Assembly (NCBI RefSeq): GCF_003148745.1
Contig: NZ_QGGU01000010.1
Span: 130,155-194,154, forward strand
Length of the DNA: 64,000 nt
Source of the DNA: Pleionea mediterranea
GTDB taxonomy: Bacteria; Pseudomonadota; Gammaproteobacteria; Enterobacterales; Kangiellaceae
Direction: 5' to 3'
Positions 46,060-55,504 of the stretch are shown piece by piece; the stretch's first letter is position 1, and each line of letters starts with the position of its first letter. The position numbers and the translations under genes were made by a program. The notes below the pieces were generated by a model that saw nothing but the letters and a program-made list of their open reading frames with translations, ran no database searches and had not been told where the DNA came from.

Positions 46060-47282
46060 TAGTGCGTCACCCTCTCTGGTACAGGTTTGATTTTATCGAA
46101 TAAATGATAAAACGGTAAAAATCCTAAGAAGAAGAAGAAATAATAAAAGGTGCCAATCTGAGCCATCAAAGTACGTCCTGGTGTTGGTGCTTTCATTCCC
46201 AGATAGCCAAGAATAATAAAGAACACAACAAACAGCGTCAGACCCAATTTATAAATCCAACCTTTGTAGCGAATGGATTTAACCGGACTGCGATCGAGCC
46301 ATGGCAACAGGAATAACACAACAATCGATGCACCCATCGCCAGTACACCTAACGCTTTATCAGGTACTGCGCGCAGTACAGAATAGAACGGCGTAAAGTA
46401 CCACACTGGCGCAATATGCTCAGGAGTCTTCAAGTTATCAGCCGGGGTAAAGTTAGGTGGCTCAAGAAAATAACCGCCGCCTTCCGGGAAGAAGAAGATA
46501 AACAGACAGAACAGGAATAAAAAGCCAGCCACTCCGACAATATCTTTAACCGTGTAGTAAGGGTGGAAAGGAATACCATCGAGGGGAATGCCTTTGTCGT
46601 CTTTCAGCTTCTTAATCTCAACACCATCTGGATTATTTGATCCAACGGCGTGTAATGCCACAATGTGCAAAAACACCATCAGTAACAGAGCGATTGGCAA
46701 GGCAACAACGTGCAGAGCAAAGAATCGATTGAGTGTTGCACCAGAAATCAGGTAATCACCACGAATCCAGGTCACCAGCTCTTCACCGTAAACCGGTACC
46801 GCAGAAAATAAGTTAATAATAACCTGAGCACCCCAGTAAGACATATTACCCCAAGGTAACAAATATCCCATAAAGGCTTCGGCCATCAGTAACACAAAAA
46901 TTACCATACCGAACAACCACACCAGTTCTCTTGGTTTACGATAAGAGCCGTACATCATGCCTCGGAACATGTGCAGGTAAACCACCAGAAAGAACGCTGA
47001 AGCGCCGGTCGAGTGCATATACCTTAATAACCAACCGTAAGGTACATCACGCATGATGTATTCAACGGAGGCGAATGCATTTTCCGCAGACGGATTATAA
47101 TGCATGGTCAGCCAGATACCGGTTAATAACTGATTCACCAGCACCAACAGTGCTAATGAGCCAAAGAAGTACCAGAAATTAAAGTTTCTGGGCGCATAGT
47201 ATTCCGCAAGATGTTCATTCCAGACTTTGGTCGCTGGAAAACGGGCATCAACCCATCCCATGAATTGCTGCATTTTGGTCAT
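46059..47282 (-). CDS. petB: Cytochrome b subunit of the bc1 complex
   Basis: The 407-residue protein has eight membrane helices. Helix B carries YIMRDVPYGWLLRYMHSTGASAF and LVVYLHMFRGM, and helix D carries RFFALHVVALPIALLLMVFLHIVALHAVGSNNP, with the four haem-ligand His residues. The Qo-site PEH motif appears as KTPEHIAPVWYF (PEHI instead of PEWY). It is a full-length b rather than split b6/IV. Confidence 0.96.
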   Translation of the reverse strand: MTKMQQFMGWVDARFPATKVWNEHLAEYYAPRNFNFWYFFGSLALLVLVNQLLTGIWLTMHYNPSAENAFASVEYIMRDVPYGWLLRYMHSTGASAFFLVVYLHMFRGMMYGSYRKPRELVWLFGMVIFVLLMAEAFMGYLLPWGNMSYWGAQVIINLFSAVPVYGEELVTWIRGDYLISGATLNRFFALHVVALPIALLLMVFLHIVALHAVGSNNPDGVEIKKLKDDKGIPLDGIPFHPYYTVKDIVGVAGFLFLFCLFIFFFPEGGGYFLEPPNFTPADNLKTPEHIAPVWYFTPFYSVLRAVPDKALGVLAMGASIVVLFLLPWLDRSPVKSIRYKGWIYKLGLTLFVVFFIILGYLGMKAPTPGRTLMAQIGTFYYFFFFLGFLPFYHLFDKIKPVPERVTH

Positions 47283-47869
47283 TACGCCGCTCCTTCTTGA
47301 TCGACACCAATCATAATGGTGTTATCGTTTATGTAGCTGTAAGGAGGAATTTCGAGGTTATTTGACGCTGGAACGCCCGAGTAAACCCGGCCAGCCAAAT
47401 CAAATTTAGAACCATGACATGGGCAGAAAAAGCCGCCGTTCTCACCGGCTGAAAGTTCTTTCTTATGCTGAGGCACACAGCCCAGGTGGGTACAAATACC
47501 AACAACAACCAAGATGTCATCTTTAATCGAACGAGTCAAAGTGCCAATGTAGCCAGGTTGAAGCGTATCCGGCTTTTCAGACTTGGGATCTTTAAGCTTA
47601 TCAGCCATCCCTTCCAGTTCATTTACACTGTTAGGCGAACGCTTAACCACAAAAATGGGCTTACCGCGCCATGCTGTCTTAATCGACTGGCCTTCTTTTA
47701 ATTTACTTACGTCAACTTCAACCGGAGCACCTGCCGCCTGGGCACGGGCACTTGGAAGCCATGATTTAACGAAAGGTACTGCTATACCAACCGCGCCTGC
47801 TGCGCCTACTGCAGATGTTGACCACAGTAGAAACCGGCGGCGGCCGTTATCGACACCGTCTTTACTCAT
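47282..47869 (-). CDS. petA: Rieske iron-sulfur subunit of the bc1 complex
   Basis: The 195-residue protein begins with a Tat-like signal anchor (GRRRFLLWSTSAVGAAGAVGIAV). The 2Fe-2S ligands are in CTHLGCVP and CPCHGSKFD. It is the first gene of petABC, which forms the ubiquinol:cytochrome c oxidoreductase of aerobic respiration. Confidence 0.97.
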   Translation of the reverse strand: MSKDGVDNGRRRFLLWSTSAVGAAGAVGIAVPFVKSWLPSARAQAAGAPVEVDVSKLKEGQSIKTAWRGKPIFVVKRSPNSVNELEGMADKLKDPKSEKPDTLQPGYIGTLTRSIKDDILVVVGICTHLGCVPQHKKELSAGENGGFFCPCHGSKFDLAGRVYSGVPASNNLEIPPYSYINDNTIMIGVDQEGAA

Positions 47870-48152
47870 GCGGATTGTCTCCCCATCGGACTTCTTCTAA
47901 ATTAATGAATTAGGATAATGTTCTTGAAATGCCATGAAACCGTTTTAGCAATAACCCCAAAGGAACATTTCAAACGGCGAAATCATATAGAAAAAGCCTA
48001 GATTTTACAAGGGAAATAGCATTTTTGCTTTCTAATCTATTGATTTATATTAGATTTTATTTTAGACGCAAAAAATCTCAGCCGGGGTAACTGAAGTGAA
48101 AGAATGGGCCATTTGAATTGCGGAATGAGTTGTGAAGGACAACAAACAAATA
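47870..48152. other. Intergenic region between petA and rpsI
   Basis: No gene is visible. It should contain the petABC promoter (minus strand). AT-rich DNA at about 47975-48070 is the likely place, but no consensus pair was convincing. Confidence 0.35.
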
Positions 48153-48187
48153 AAAAGCGCCGGATTTTATGATCCAGCGCTTTTTTG
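48153..48187 (-). terminator. rpsI terminator
   Basis: AAGCGCTGGAT pairs with ATCCGGCGCTT on the minus strand (one bulge or mismatch) and TTTTTATTTG follows, 24 bases after the rpsI stop. Confidence 0.7.
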
Positions 48188-48210
48188 CAAAGCCAGACGT
48201 TAAGAAAAAA

Positions 48211-48600
48211 TTAACGCTTAGAGAACTGAGGACGCTTACGAGCTTTGTGAAGACCAACTTTCTTACGTTCAACGGCACGCGCATCACGAGTAACAAAGCC
48301 AGCTTTACGAAGATCACCGCGTAACTCTTCGTTGTAATCCATTAACGCACGAGTGATACCATGACGAATCGCACCCGCTTGGCCAGTGGTTCCACCACCG
48401 CTAACGGTTACATTGATATCAAACTGCTCTAGAGTTTCGGTAAGCTCTAATGGTTGACGAACTACCATGCATGAGGTTTCACGACCGAAATACTCGTCAA
48501 CTGGGCGACCGTTAATAGTGATCGCGCCCGAACCAGAGCGTAAAAATACGCGAGCGGTTGAGCTTTTACGACGACCGGTACCGTAATACTGTTCTGCCAT
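48211..48600 (-). CDS. rpsI: Small ribosomal subunit protein uS9
   Basis: The 129-residue protein has [30 protein letters not shown] and a basic C-terminal tail ending [11 protein letters not shown], which reaches into the P site. It follows rplM by 13 bp. Confidence 0.98.
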   Translation of the reverse strand: MAEQYYGTGRRKSSTARVFLRSGSGAITINGRPVDEYFGRETSCMVVRQPLELTETLEQFDINVTVSGGGTTGQAGAIRHGITRALMDYNEELRGDLRKAGFVTRDARAVERKKVGLHKARKRPQFSKR

Positions 48601-48613
48601 CTTCTTATACCTT

Positions 48614-49042
48614 CTAAATATTCAATTCTTTTGGTTGCTGAGCAGCATGAGTGTGCTCGGCACCTGCAAATACACGCAATTTCTTAAACATTGCACGTCC
48701 CAGAGGGTTACGTGGCAACATACCCTTAACCGCATTTTGAATAATACGCTCTGGCGCTTTCTCACGAAGCTTACCCAGAGTAATTGAGCGGATACCACCA
48801 GGGTACTCAGTGTGACGGTAGTAAGTCTTAGCCGTCTCTTTTTTGCCCGTTACCGCTACTTTGTCAGCGTTAATAACAACTATGTAGTCGCCAGTATCAA
48901 CGTGAGGCGTGTACTCAGGCTTATGCTTTCCGCGTAAACGGCGAGCAATTTCACTTGCAAGACGGCCTAGCGTCTTGCCTTCAGCGTCGACAATATACCA
49001 GTCGCGCTTTACAGATTCAGGTTTTGCAGTAAATGTTTTCAT
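48614..49042 (-). CDS. rplM: Large ribosomal subunit protein uL13
   Basis: The 142-residue protein has [47 protein letters not shown] and a final [20 protein letters not shown]. In E. coli uL13 represses its own operon through the mRNA leader; the roughly 100-nt leader here would allow this but I cannot show it. Confidence 0.98.
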   Translation of the reverse strand: MKTFTAKPESVKRDWYIVDAEGKTLGRLASEIARRLRGKHKPEYTPHVDTGDYIVVINADKVAVTGKKETAKTYYRHTEYPGGIRSITLGKLREKAPERIIQNAVKGMLPRNPLGRAMFKKLRVFAGAEHTHAAQQPKELNI

Positions 49043-49149
49043 CGTCTCTTAGCTCCCAAACGGGCTTTGCTGAATTCCTAGCACCTTTAGTCAAGGTACA
49101 TACCAAACTGAACGGGGCTTGGTTTATGGGCTTCTAAAAAGGAGCGCGA

Positions 49150-49178
49150 ATTTTACAGAAAGCACAAGCCAGATACAA
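49150..49178 (-). promoter_or_regulatory. Sigma-70 promoter of rplM-rpsI
   Basis: TTGTAT, 17 bp, TAAAAT on the minus strand, with GC-rich DNA right after (TCGCGC), typical of growth-rate-controlled promoters. The leader to the rplM ATG is about 100 nt. The remaining 49180-49458 shows no other gene. Confidence 0.7.
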
Positions 49179-49458
49179 GCGATTTACTCAAATAATATTC
49201 AACCCTGAAAATCGGCTTCATTGGTAAGGCTTGTCAATGAGCTGGCTAAATTGTAACCGATTGACTCATTTACGCAATCAATCTCGTTAATTTTTGCCAT
49301 TACACTAAAAAACAGGGACTTTTTAGCGGTTACCTCTTTATTTCCCAGCTCTTTTGTTATAAAAGTTCTGATGGATAATTTAAGACAGGGATTGTGCCCT
49401 GTTGACTAATAAATCTAAATCAATCACTAGACACGAAAACAACAAGGGGCTTTGTACC

Positions 49459-49923
49459 ATGGCTGTTAAAAAGAAGAAGGCACCAGCAAAAAAGAAAGTA
49501 GCTGCTAAAAAAGCACCAGCGAAGAAGAAAGTAGCTGCTAAAAAGGCACCAGCAAAAAAGAAAGCCGCCGCGAAGAAAGCACCGGCTAAAAAAGCAGCAG
49601 CAAAAACCACTGCTGTAAAAGATCGTTTTAATAAGTCTCAAATGCTCAATGAAATTGCAGAACGTACCGAGCTTTCTCGTAAGCAAGTTTCCTCTGTAAT
49701 GGATGAACTTTCTGTGTTGATTGAACGACACATTAAAAAACGCGCTTGCGGTGAGTTTGTTATGCCGGGACTTTTCAAAGTACAAACGGTTCGCAAACCA
49801 GCAACTAAAGCCAGAAAAGGCATTAATCCATTCACTGGCGAAGAAACTGTATTCAAAGCAAAACCCGCTCGTACAGTTGTTAAGGTTCGTCCTCTGAAGA
49901 AATTAAAAGAAATGGCCGAGTAA
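49459..49923 (+). CDS. HU-family DNA-binding protein with histone-H1-like N-terminal tail
   Basis: The start at 49459 has AAGGGG nine bases upstream; an in-frame ATG at 49402 lacks one. Residues 1-50 are Lys/Ala/Pro repeats (unit KKAPAKKKVAA, about 3.5 copies, 11 residues each). Residues 55-150 form an HU/IHF domain: FNKSQMLNEIAERTELSRKQ, a variant beta arm around FVMPGLFKVQTVRKPATKA, and NPFTGEETVFKAKPARTVVK with the NPxTGE motif. It probably compacts the nucleoid, the tail binding DNA like H1. The standard GRNP arm tip is replaced by a Gly-Ile-Asn-Pro variant. Confidence 0.88.
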   Translation: MAVKKKKAPAKKKVAAKKAPAKKKVAAKKAPAKKKAAAKKAPAKKAAAKTTAVKDRFNKSQMLNEIAERTELSRKQVSSVMDELSVLIERHIKKRACGEFVMPGLFKVQTVRKPATKARKGINPFTGEETVFKAKPARTVVKVRPLKKLKEMAE

Positions 49924-49940
49924 TACTCACCATTTTCTAC

Positions 49941-49970
49941 AAAAACAGGAGGCTTCGGCCTCCTGTTTTT
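49941..49970 (+). terminator. Terminator of the HU-H1 gene
   Basis: AAAACAGGAGGC-ttcg-GCCTCCTGTTTTT, a UUCG-type tetraloop stem with T-run. Confidence 0.92.
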
Positions 49971-50105
49971 GTATGTAGCGTTTCAACCGCTCTCAGTTCT
50001 GTTTCTCTACTTGTGGATTATCTTATTAAAAATAAGCGTTATCCTCCAATCGTTGTTTCCACTGACATCAATCAAAGACGGTTAACCTCGGTGCAAATTA
50101 CCGCT

Positions 50106-50711
50106 TTATGAGGCCATTTTAAATTCCAGTGTGATTGTCTGGCTTTGCTGTTTGCCATCCTTAACCGGAAACTGCCATTTTTTTAGCGCCTGTATCGCGG
50201 CTTTCTCAAATACGCGCTTTGGGTTGGCTTCAAGCACATTGATGTTGATAACCTGCCCCTGCTCATTGATGTCAAATGACAAGGAAACAAATCCATCAAG
50301 ATTTTTTAACCGCGCTTGTCTTGGGTATATGGGCTCAACTCTTACGCTGGGGCCTGAATGAGTCGCAATACCATGGTTTACGCCAGGAACGGCAACATCA
50401 AACCCTTTCGTACCCTTAAACAACGTATCTGTTACTGGAAACGACGGTGTAATAGCAACAGGCTGATTGTTTGCGCGAGGTTGATCAGGTTGCTTGACCG
50501 GTTCAGCCACGCTGTCCTTTTTTTTCGGCTTCACCTTATCTCGCTCGGAGCGATCCTTCAGGCTCAAATCATAATTATGAGTTTCATTAAGCACATCAAT
50601 CGGTACGCTCGGCAGGCCACGGCTGTGATCGGCAGAAACCAGCTGACTCATAAATAATAAAACAGCAAAAACAGTGATCAATGAAAGTATGAATGACACG
50701 GTCAGTTTCAT
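50106..50711 (-). CDS. TonB-family energy transducer-like protein
   Basis: The 201-residue protein has one N-terminal membrane helix (about 5-25), a Lys/Pro-rich periplasmic linker (RDKVKPKKKDSVAEPVKQP) and a C-terminal TonB domain (about 120-200): VEPIYPRQARLKNLDGFVSL, FDINEQGQVININVLEANP, and FEKAAIQALKKWQFP. These match the canonical YPxxAxxxxxxGxV pattern. No exbBD genes are adjacent, so it may act with ExbBD encoded elsewhere or work alone as some TonB-like proteins do. Confidence 0.88.
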   Translation of the reverse strand: MKLTVSFILSLITVFAVLLFMSQLVSADHSRGLPSVPIDVLNETHNYDLSLKDRSERDKVKPKKKDSVAEPVKQPDQPRANNQPVAITPSFPVTDTLFKGTKGFDVAVPGVNHGIATHSGPSVRVEPIYPRQARLKNLDGFVSLSFDINEQGQVININVLEANPKRVFEKAAIQALKKWQFPVKDGKQQSQTITLEFKMAS

Positions 50712-50880
50712 AAAATTCCCCTTAATAACGTTTATGTTTTAGGCAACATTTAATCTATGTTGATGTTTATTGCTGCAGCATAATTTATAAACGTCAAACT
50801 GGTGGAGACAGGGTTAATCAAGAGACAGAGCTCTGAGCAAATAGTAAGTCTTAAGAATAATGGGACTAAAAAAGGCAACA

Positions 50881-50917
50881 AAAAGCCTGCTTAAGATCAC
50901 TCTAAAGCAGGCTTTTA
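50881..50917 (-). terminator. hppA terminator
   Basis: AAAAGCCTGCTT (50883-50894) pairs with AAGCAGGCTTTT (about 50906-50917); on the minus strand TTTTTGTTGCC follows. It lies after the pyrophosphatase stop at 51004. Confidence 0.8.
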
Positions 50918-51003
50918 TTCAGTCGGGCTAATTTAAAGTCATGTAAAAAACCATGCGCATTTTGTTAAATGAGGCGAGTAATCACTGCCTTACTAAACAA
51001 TCA

Positions 51004-53040
51004 TTAACCCACTAACAGAGGAGCAATAACCAGACTTACAATTGCCATTACATTTATTAAGATGTTCATTGCCGGCCCCGAAGTATCTTTGAATGGATCG
51101 CCAACAGTGTCACCAACAACAGCAGCTTTGTGCACATCGGATCCTTTGCCACCCAGGTTACCTTTCTCAACATATTTTTTCGCATTGTCCCAGGCGCCAC
51201 CCGCATTGGCCATAGTGAGGGCTAACAACACACAACTAACGAGTGCACCTCCGAGCATTCCGCCAAGGGCTTCTGGGCCTATGCCAAAGCCAACCACAAC
51301 CGGCGCAAATACCGCCAGAGCACCTGGCAGAACCATCCGTTTTAGTGCAGCCGTGGTAGCAATATCCACACATCGGGCATTGTCTGGCTCAGCGGTTCCC
51401 TCTAACAATCCGGGAATTTCTTTGAATTGTCGGCGAATTTCTTTGATCATATCAAACGCTGCATCGCCCACCGCTCGCATGGTAATGGCGCTGACCAAAA
51501 ACGGAAAAATCCCCCCAAGAAACATACCCGTCAGCACTTCTGGATTGCTGATATTAAGAGCAAAGCCTTCAACTTTACGACTAATGGTTTCAATGTAAGC
51601 CGCAATAATGGCTAACGCAGCCAATCCGGCAGCACCGATTGCGAAACCTTTTCCAATAGCGGCCGTGGTATTTCCCACTTCATCCAGACCATCGGTAATA
51701 GCGCGGGTTTCTTCACCCATTTCAGCCATTTCGGCTATGCCGCCTGCATTATCCGCCACTGGACCGTAAGCATCGATCGCCATGGTAATCCCCACCGTTG
51801 CCAACATTCCAACTGCACCAATACCGACACCATAGACACCAGCGCCTTCGGGTAACAGCGAGCTGCTGATAAAAATAATCGCAGCAATGGTTAACACAGG
51901 GATCACCACCGACTGCATGCCGACGGCAAGGCCTGCAATCATCACCGTCGCAGGCCCGGTTTCACCACCTCTGGCAATGTCTCTAACAGGTTTACCACCT
52001 GTGTAATACTCGGTCACCAGGCCAATAATAATGCCACCGGCGGCACCAGCAACCACGCATAACCAGACATTAAAGTGGATCCCGAAATACTGAATCACCA
52101 GATAAGCGGCCAACATGAGTAACAACGTCGAACCAATGGTACCGATCCTTAGGGCTTTTGCCGGATCGGAGCCGGAAAACACCTTCACCACCAGAATACC
52201 GATCACTGAACAAATTAATCCTACAGAGGCTAAAGCCAGGGGTAAGAACATCAATGTTTCGGCAGTTTCTGCGCCAGACGCCATTATCGCGACAGAGCTT
52301 GAAGCCATGGTTGAAGCAATCGCGATGGTTGCAATCATCGAACCACAGTAGGACTCGAATATATCAGATCCCATACCGGCAATATCGCCCACGTTATCAC
52401 CAACATTATCGGCAATGACACCAGGATTTCGAGGATCATCCTCCGGGATACCTGCCTCAACTTTTCCCACCAGATCGGCACCAACATCAGCACTCTTAGT
52501 AAAAATCCCACCACCAACACGTGAAAATAAGGCAACGGTGGATGCGCCCATGCCAAAGCCATGGATCGCTTCGGCGTGTTCTGGATTTGCACCAAACAGC
52601 AAGTACAAGCCACCGAGTCCAAGCAATCCCATTGACGCAACGGTAAGTCCCATAATCGAGCCGCCGAAGAATGCAATTGAAAGCGCTTCTGACGCCCCTT
52701 TCTGGTTAGCGGCAACCGTTGTTCGAACATTGGCGAAAGTGGCCGTGTACATACCAATGTATCCTGCAGAGGCAGAGCAAAGCGCGCCAACCACGAAAGC
52801 CAGTGGCGTGTGCCAGCTACCAAAGCCGATATACAATAGAACGGTTAATACCGCTGCAAAAATAAATAGCACCGTGTATTCACGACGCATAAAGACCATG
52901 GCACCCAGATGAATAGCGTCCGCGATCTGTTTAATTTTCCCTTCACCAGCAGGATTTTTTTTAACCAGAGCAAAAATGATGAACGCAAGGATAATACCAG
53001 CCACACCAAGGACTGGAGGAATATACAACAAGTCAGACAT
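51004..53040 (-). CDS. hppA: Membrane-bound ion-translocating pyrophosphatase
   Basis: The 678-residue protein has about 16 membrane helices and the PPi-site motifs [47 protein letters not shown] and the C-terminal [15 protein letters not shown]. It couples PPi hydrolysis to ion pumping. The loop [14 protein letters not shown] has Ala where K+-independent types have Lys, predicting K+ dependence. [12 protein letters not shown] places the helix-6 Glu in the position I associate with Na+-pumping members, rather than the FGSYAE of plant H+ pumps. Na+ transport is an inference. It is divergent from the soluble ppa gene. Confidence 0.95.
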   Translation of the reverse strand: MSDLLYIPPVLGVAGIILAFIIFALVKKNPAGEGKIKQIADAIHLGAMVFMRREYTVLFIFAAVLTVLLYIGFGSWHTPLAFVVGALCSASAGYIGMYTATFANVRTTVAANQKGASEALSIAFFGGSIMGLTVASMGLLGLGGLYLLFGANPEHAEAIHGFGMGASTVALFSRVGGGIFTKSADVGADLVGKVEAGIPEDDPRNPGVIADNVGDNVGDIAGMGSDIFESYCGSMIATIAIASTMASSSVAIMASGAETAETLMFLPLALASVGLICSVIGILVVKVFSGSDPAKALRIGTIGSTLLLMLAAYLVIQYFGIHFNVWLCVVAGAAGGIIIGLVTEYYTGGKPVRDIARGGETGPATVMIAGLAVGMQSVVIPVLTIAAIIFISSSLLPEGAGVYGVGIGAVGMLATVGITMAIDAYGPVADNAGGIAEMAEMGEETRAITDGLDEVGNTTAAIGKGFAIGAAGLAALAIIAAYIETISRKVEGFALNISNPEVLTGMFLGGIFPFLVSAITMRAVGDAAFDMIKEIRRQFKEIPGLLEGTAEPDNARCVDIATTAALKRMVLPGALAVFAPVVVGFGIGPEALGGMLGGALVSCVLLALTMANAGGAWDNAKKYVEKGNLGGKGSDVHKAAVVGDTVGDPFKDTSGPAMNILINVMAIVSLVIAPLLVG

Positions 53041-53411
53041 AGAACCCCCGTAAGCTTAAAATTTGTCAGCTTTAGCATAAAAACTGAACATGAAATGTCT
53101 CTTAAGTAAAGAGACAAGATGCCGACGGACAAGCGACACGACCTGAACCGGTTAAGTTCGCCACTTCTGGCACTGAGATAGCGTCAAGATCACGCTACCG
53201 GGAACAATAACGAATTCCTATTATTGTCTTTATATCAGTTATCGTTTTTATAACGTAATTGTATGGGATAACAATGATTCCGCAGGTTAATTTATAACCT
53301 GTTGATTTTTAGTACAATTTTATACATTTAATGAGCAATTTATTTTGCAATGCAATAACTGTATAATACGCGCCCTTCTACAGTCTCAAACACACAATTG
53401 AGTAGGAAATC
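53041..53411. other. Divergent control region between hppA and ppa
   Basis: It holds both promoters. For ppa a perfect TATAAT lies at 53362-53367, but its -35 is poor. A hairpin GTCTCTT/AAGAGAC is at 53097-53115 in the hppA leader. The middle is GC-richer than the flanks. Confidence 0.45.
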
Positions 53412-53960
53412 ATGAGTTTAAATAAAGTTGCATCCGGACGAGATCTTCCAGAAGAGATCAATGTCATCATTGAAATACCTGCCCACGCAGAGCCGGTAAA
53501 ATACGAAGTAGATAAAGACTCAGGCGCTATGTTTGTTGATCGCTTTATGGCGACCTGTATGCATTACCCATGCAACTATGGCTATGTGCCACACACTTTG
53601 TCAGAAGATGGTGACCCGGTCGATGTACTGGTTCCCACCCCCTTCCCGTTGATGGGTGGTTCAGTGATCCGATGCCGTCCCGTTGGTGTGTTAAATATGA
53701 CCGATGAGTCAGGCTCAGACGCCAAATTAATTGCGGTACCTGTATCCAAATTAACGCCGATTTACAAAGACGTTCATGAAACAAAAGATTTATCTGAGTT
53801 GTTACTGAACCAGATTGAACATTTCTTTGAACACTACAAAGATCTTGAGCCAGGTAAGTGGGTTAAGATTGAAGGCTGGGACAATGCCGAAGCGGCTAAA
53901 AAAGAAATCACTGACAGCGTCGCCCGTTATGAAGCCAGTGACGAAAAACCAGCGTTCTAA
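53412..53960 (+). CDS. ppa: Inorganic pyrophosphatase (family I)
   Basis: The 182-residue family I enzyme has [49 protein letters not shown] (the DxDPxD metal-binding stretch), KLIAVP and [13 protein letters not shown]. It hydrolyses cytoplasmic PPi to phosphate and pulls biosynthetic reactions forward. Encoded opposite the membrane pyrophosphatase, it competes for the same substrate, so control of the two is probably coordinated. Confidence 0.97.
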   Translation: MSLNKVASGRDLPEEINVIIEIPAHAEPVKYEVDKDSGAMFVDRFMATCMHYPCNYGYVPHTLSEDGDPVDVLVPTPFPLMGGSVIRCRPVGVLNMTDESGSDAKLIAVPVSKLTPIYKDVHETKDLSELLLNQIEHFFEHYKDLEPGKWVKIEGWDNAEAAKKEITDSVARYEASDEKPAF

Positions 53961-53980
53961 TTAACTGGTTTTTTAGACAT

Positions 53981-54009
53981 AAAAAAGCCGTCTTTATGAC
54001 GGCTTTTTT
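53981..54009. terminator. Bidirectional terminator between ppa and the DUF4097 gene
   Basis: AAAAAAGCCGTC-tttat-GACGGCTTTTTT is symmetric with A and T runs, serving both convergent genes. Confidence 0.92.
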
Positions 54010-54035
54010 GATCAATATAGCTATTCAAAAAAACA

Positions 54036-54908
54036 TTACTGAATAATCAAGGCACCCGATACGGTGGTCATTTTTACCCGTCCGGCACTAGTGCCGAGTT
54101 CTAACTGCAATGACTTCTCACTGATAAATGATGCGTCAGCCGTATCATCCGACAACTTATTGATAATATCGCCGCCAGGCCCTGTTTGCATATCCAGCGT
54201 TGCGTTTAACGGGTTTTCCAACGACAAAGCGATTTCACCGGTAACCGACGACAACTTTACAAAAGGTTTTTCTGAGACCTTTCCATTGATGGTTATTCCG
54301 CCAGAAACCGACGTCACTTTTAATTGTTCAATAGACGAAAGCTTTGCCTGAACGTCACCAGAAATTGCACTGATCGACACAGAAGTGGCATCCGACTGAA
54401 CTTCGATATCACCACTGACAGAGGATAAAGCCAGTGTGCCATTGGTCTGCAAAAGCTTTAACTCGCCACTGACGCTATTGATTTTTGCGCCACCAAGCAG
54501 GTTTTGGCCTTTGACTGAACCGCTGACCGTTTCAATATTCACAGCCTTACTCAATCCTGACACCTCAACACTGGCCGACACGGTTTTGACCTCAAGTGCC
54601 AGTCGCTTTGGTAACGTGATTGATAAGTCCGAAGATGATTTACCGCGAAAACTTTTATTCTCCGGCATGATCACTTTTAATACTATTGCATCACCTTGCT
54701 GCTCAAAAACCAACGAATCAGCAGCTGAATCAACCTTCCCGGAGACTAATACCTGCTCGCCATTACTGCCCGTTAATGTCAGATTTCCGCGGGAATTTTC
54801 AACCACCAGTTTAGTGGCATCGGTTGCATCCAGAGACTGTTGTATGTCACTGCTTGCTGCAAATACCAATTGACAACTAAAAGCCGCTATAAGCCACCAA
54901 AACTTCAT
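54036..54908 (-). CDS. DUF4097-type beta-repeat exported protein
   Basis: A signal peptide (WWLIAAFSCQLVFA) precedes a 270-residue, Ser/Val/Gly-rich chain of short repeats: KTVSASVEVSG, ETVSGSVKG, NSVSGELKL, SSVSGDIEV, SAISGDVQ, TSVSGGITI. These are rungs of a beta-helix as in DUF4097/DUF4098 adhesin-like domains. In family members these are exported and often controlled by the sigma/anti-sigma pair beside them. Its function is unknown. It overlaps the anti-sigma gene by 4 bp and is last in the operon. Confidence 0.85.
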   Translation of the reverse strand: MKFWWLIAAFSCQLVFAASSDIQQSLDATDATKLVVENSRGNLTLTGSNGEQVLVSGKVDSAADSLVFEQQGDAIVLKVIMPENKSFRGKSSSDLSITLPKRLALEVKTVSASVEVSGLSKAVNIETVSGSVKGQNLLGGAKINSVSGELKLLQTNGTLALSSVSGDIEVQSDATSVSISAISGDVQAKLSSIEQLKVTSVSGGITINGKVSEKPFVKLSSVTGEIALSLENPLNATLDMQTGPGGDIINKLSDDTADASFISEKSLQLELGTSAGRVKMTTVSGALIIQ

Positions 54909-55504
54909 GCTTCACCTCTCATACTGGAAAAGCTTTGTTCAACTCGCTCAATCAGTTGCTCTTCACGTTGATACGTTTCTTCTAACAATTCTGTTAACCG
55001 GGCATTATCTGGCTCTGCAATCATGGCTTTGCGAATATCCAGTAAAGCCTGCTCAATAATCACCAGATTATTTTGAATGTCTGCGGCCACCTCAGGATCC
55101 ATTTTACTCGCCATATTCGAAAAATCTTCAACGAAGCTGGCTTTGATAATTTGTCGGCGTTGCTCCAGCAACTGAAACTCCTGTTGCTGTGCCACATAGT
55201 GTTCATGACTTTGTTGAAATGCCTGATAATCTGACAAAGTTTTAATCGATAATATAGAAGACGCCACAGCGACCAATAAGCTCGCAGCAACCGCGTAGGG
55301 CATCCATCCTCTATTAGCAACTGGTTGATTAACCCTCTGATTCATACCAGAATCAATAGACGCTGTATGACGACCGGACTGATTTAAAATTTTATCTTTT
55401 ACTGCAGACCAGCCATCGTTGGCTGGTTCAATTTCATCGGGCAAAGCGGACATAGCTTTTTCGATGTTCGCCCAATCGTTACCGCTTGTTCGATCGTGAC
55501 TCAT
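54905..55504 (-). CDS. Putative membrane anti-sigma factor
   Basis: The 199-residue protein has a polar N-terminal domain (about 1-65, with GWSAVKDKIL), one membrane helix (about 70-90, WMPYAVAASLLVAVASSILSI) and a helical, Gln/Glu-rich periplasmic part that may form a coiled coil. The start overlaps the sigma-factor stop by 4 bp. It lacks the HxxxCxxC zinc motif. Its assignment comes from position and topology, not from strong sequence signature. Confidence 0.72.
   Translation of the reverse strand: MSHDRTSGNDWANIEKAMSALPDEIEPANDGWSAVKDKILNQSGRHTASIDSGMNQRVNQPVANRGWMPYAVAASLLVAVASSILSIKTLSDYQAFQQSHEHYVAQQQEFQLLEQRRQIIKASFVEDFSNMASKMDPEVAADIQNNLVIIEQALLDIRKAMIAEPDNARLTELLEETYQREEQLIERVEQSFSSMRGEA

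Noticed and set aside
49380..49610. Ala/Phe-rich open frame on the minus strand
   Set aside because: It is the antisense of the Lys/Ala repeat tail of the HU protein; low-complexity DNA gives open frames on both strands.
53339..53367. Full sigma-70 promoter for ppa
   Set aside because: The -10 TATAAT is perfect, but no acceptable -35 lies 16-18 bp upstream, so only the -10 is mentioned.
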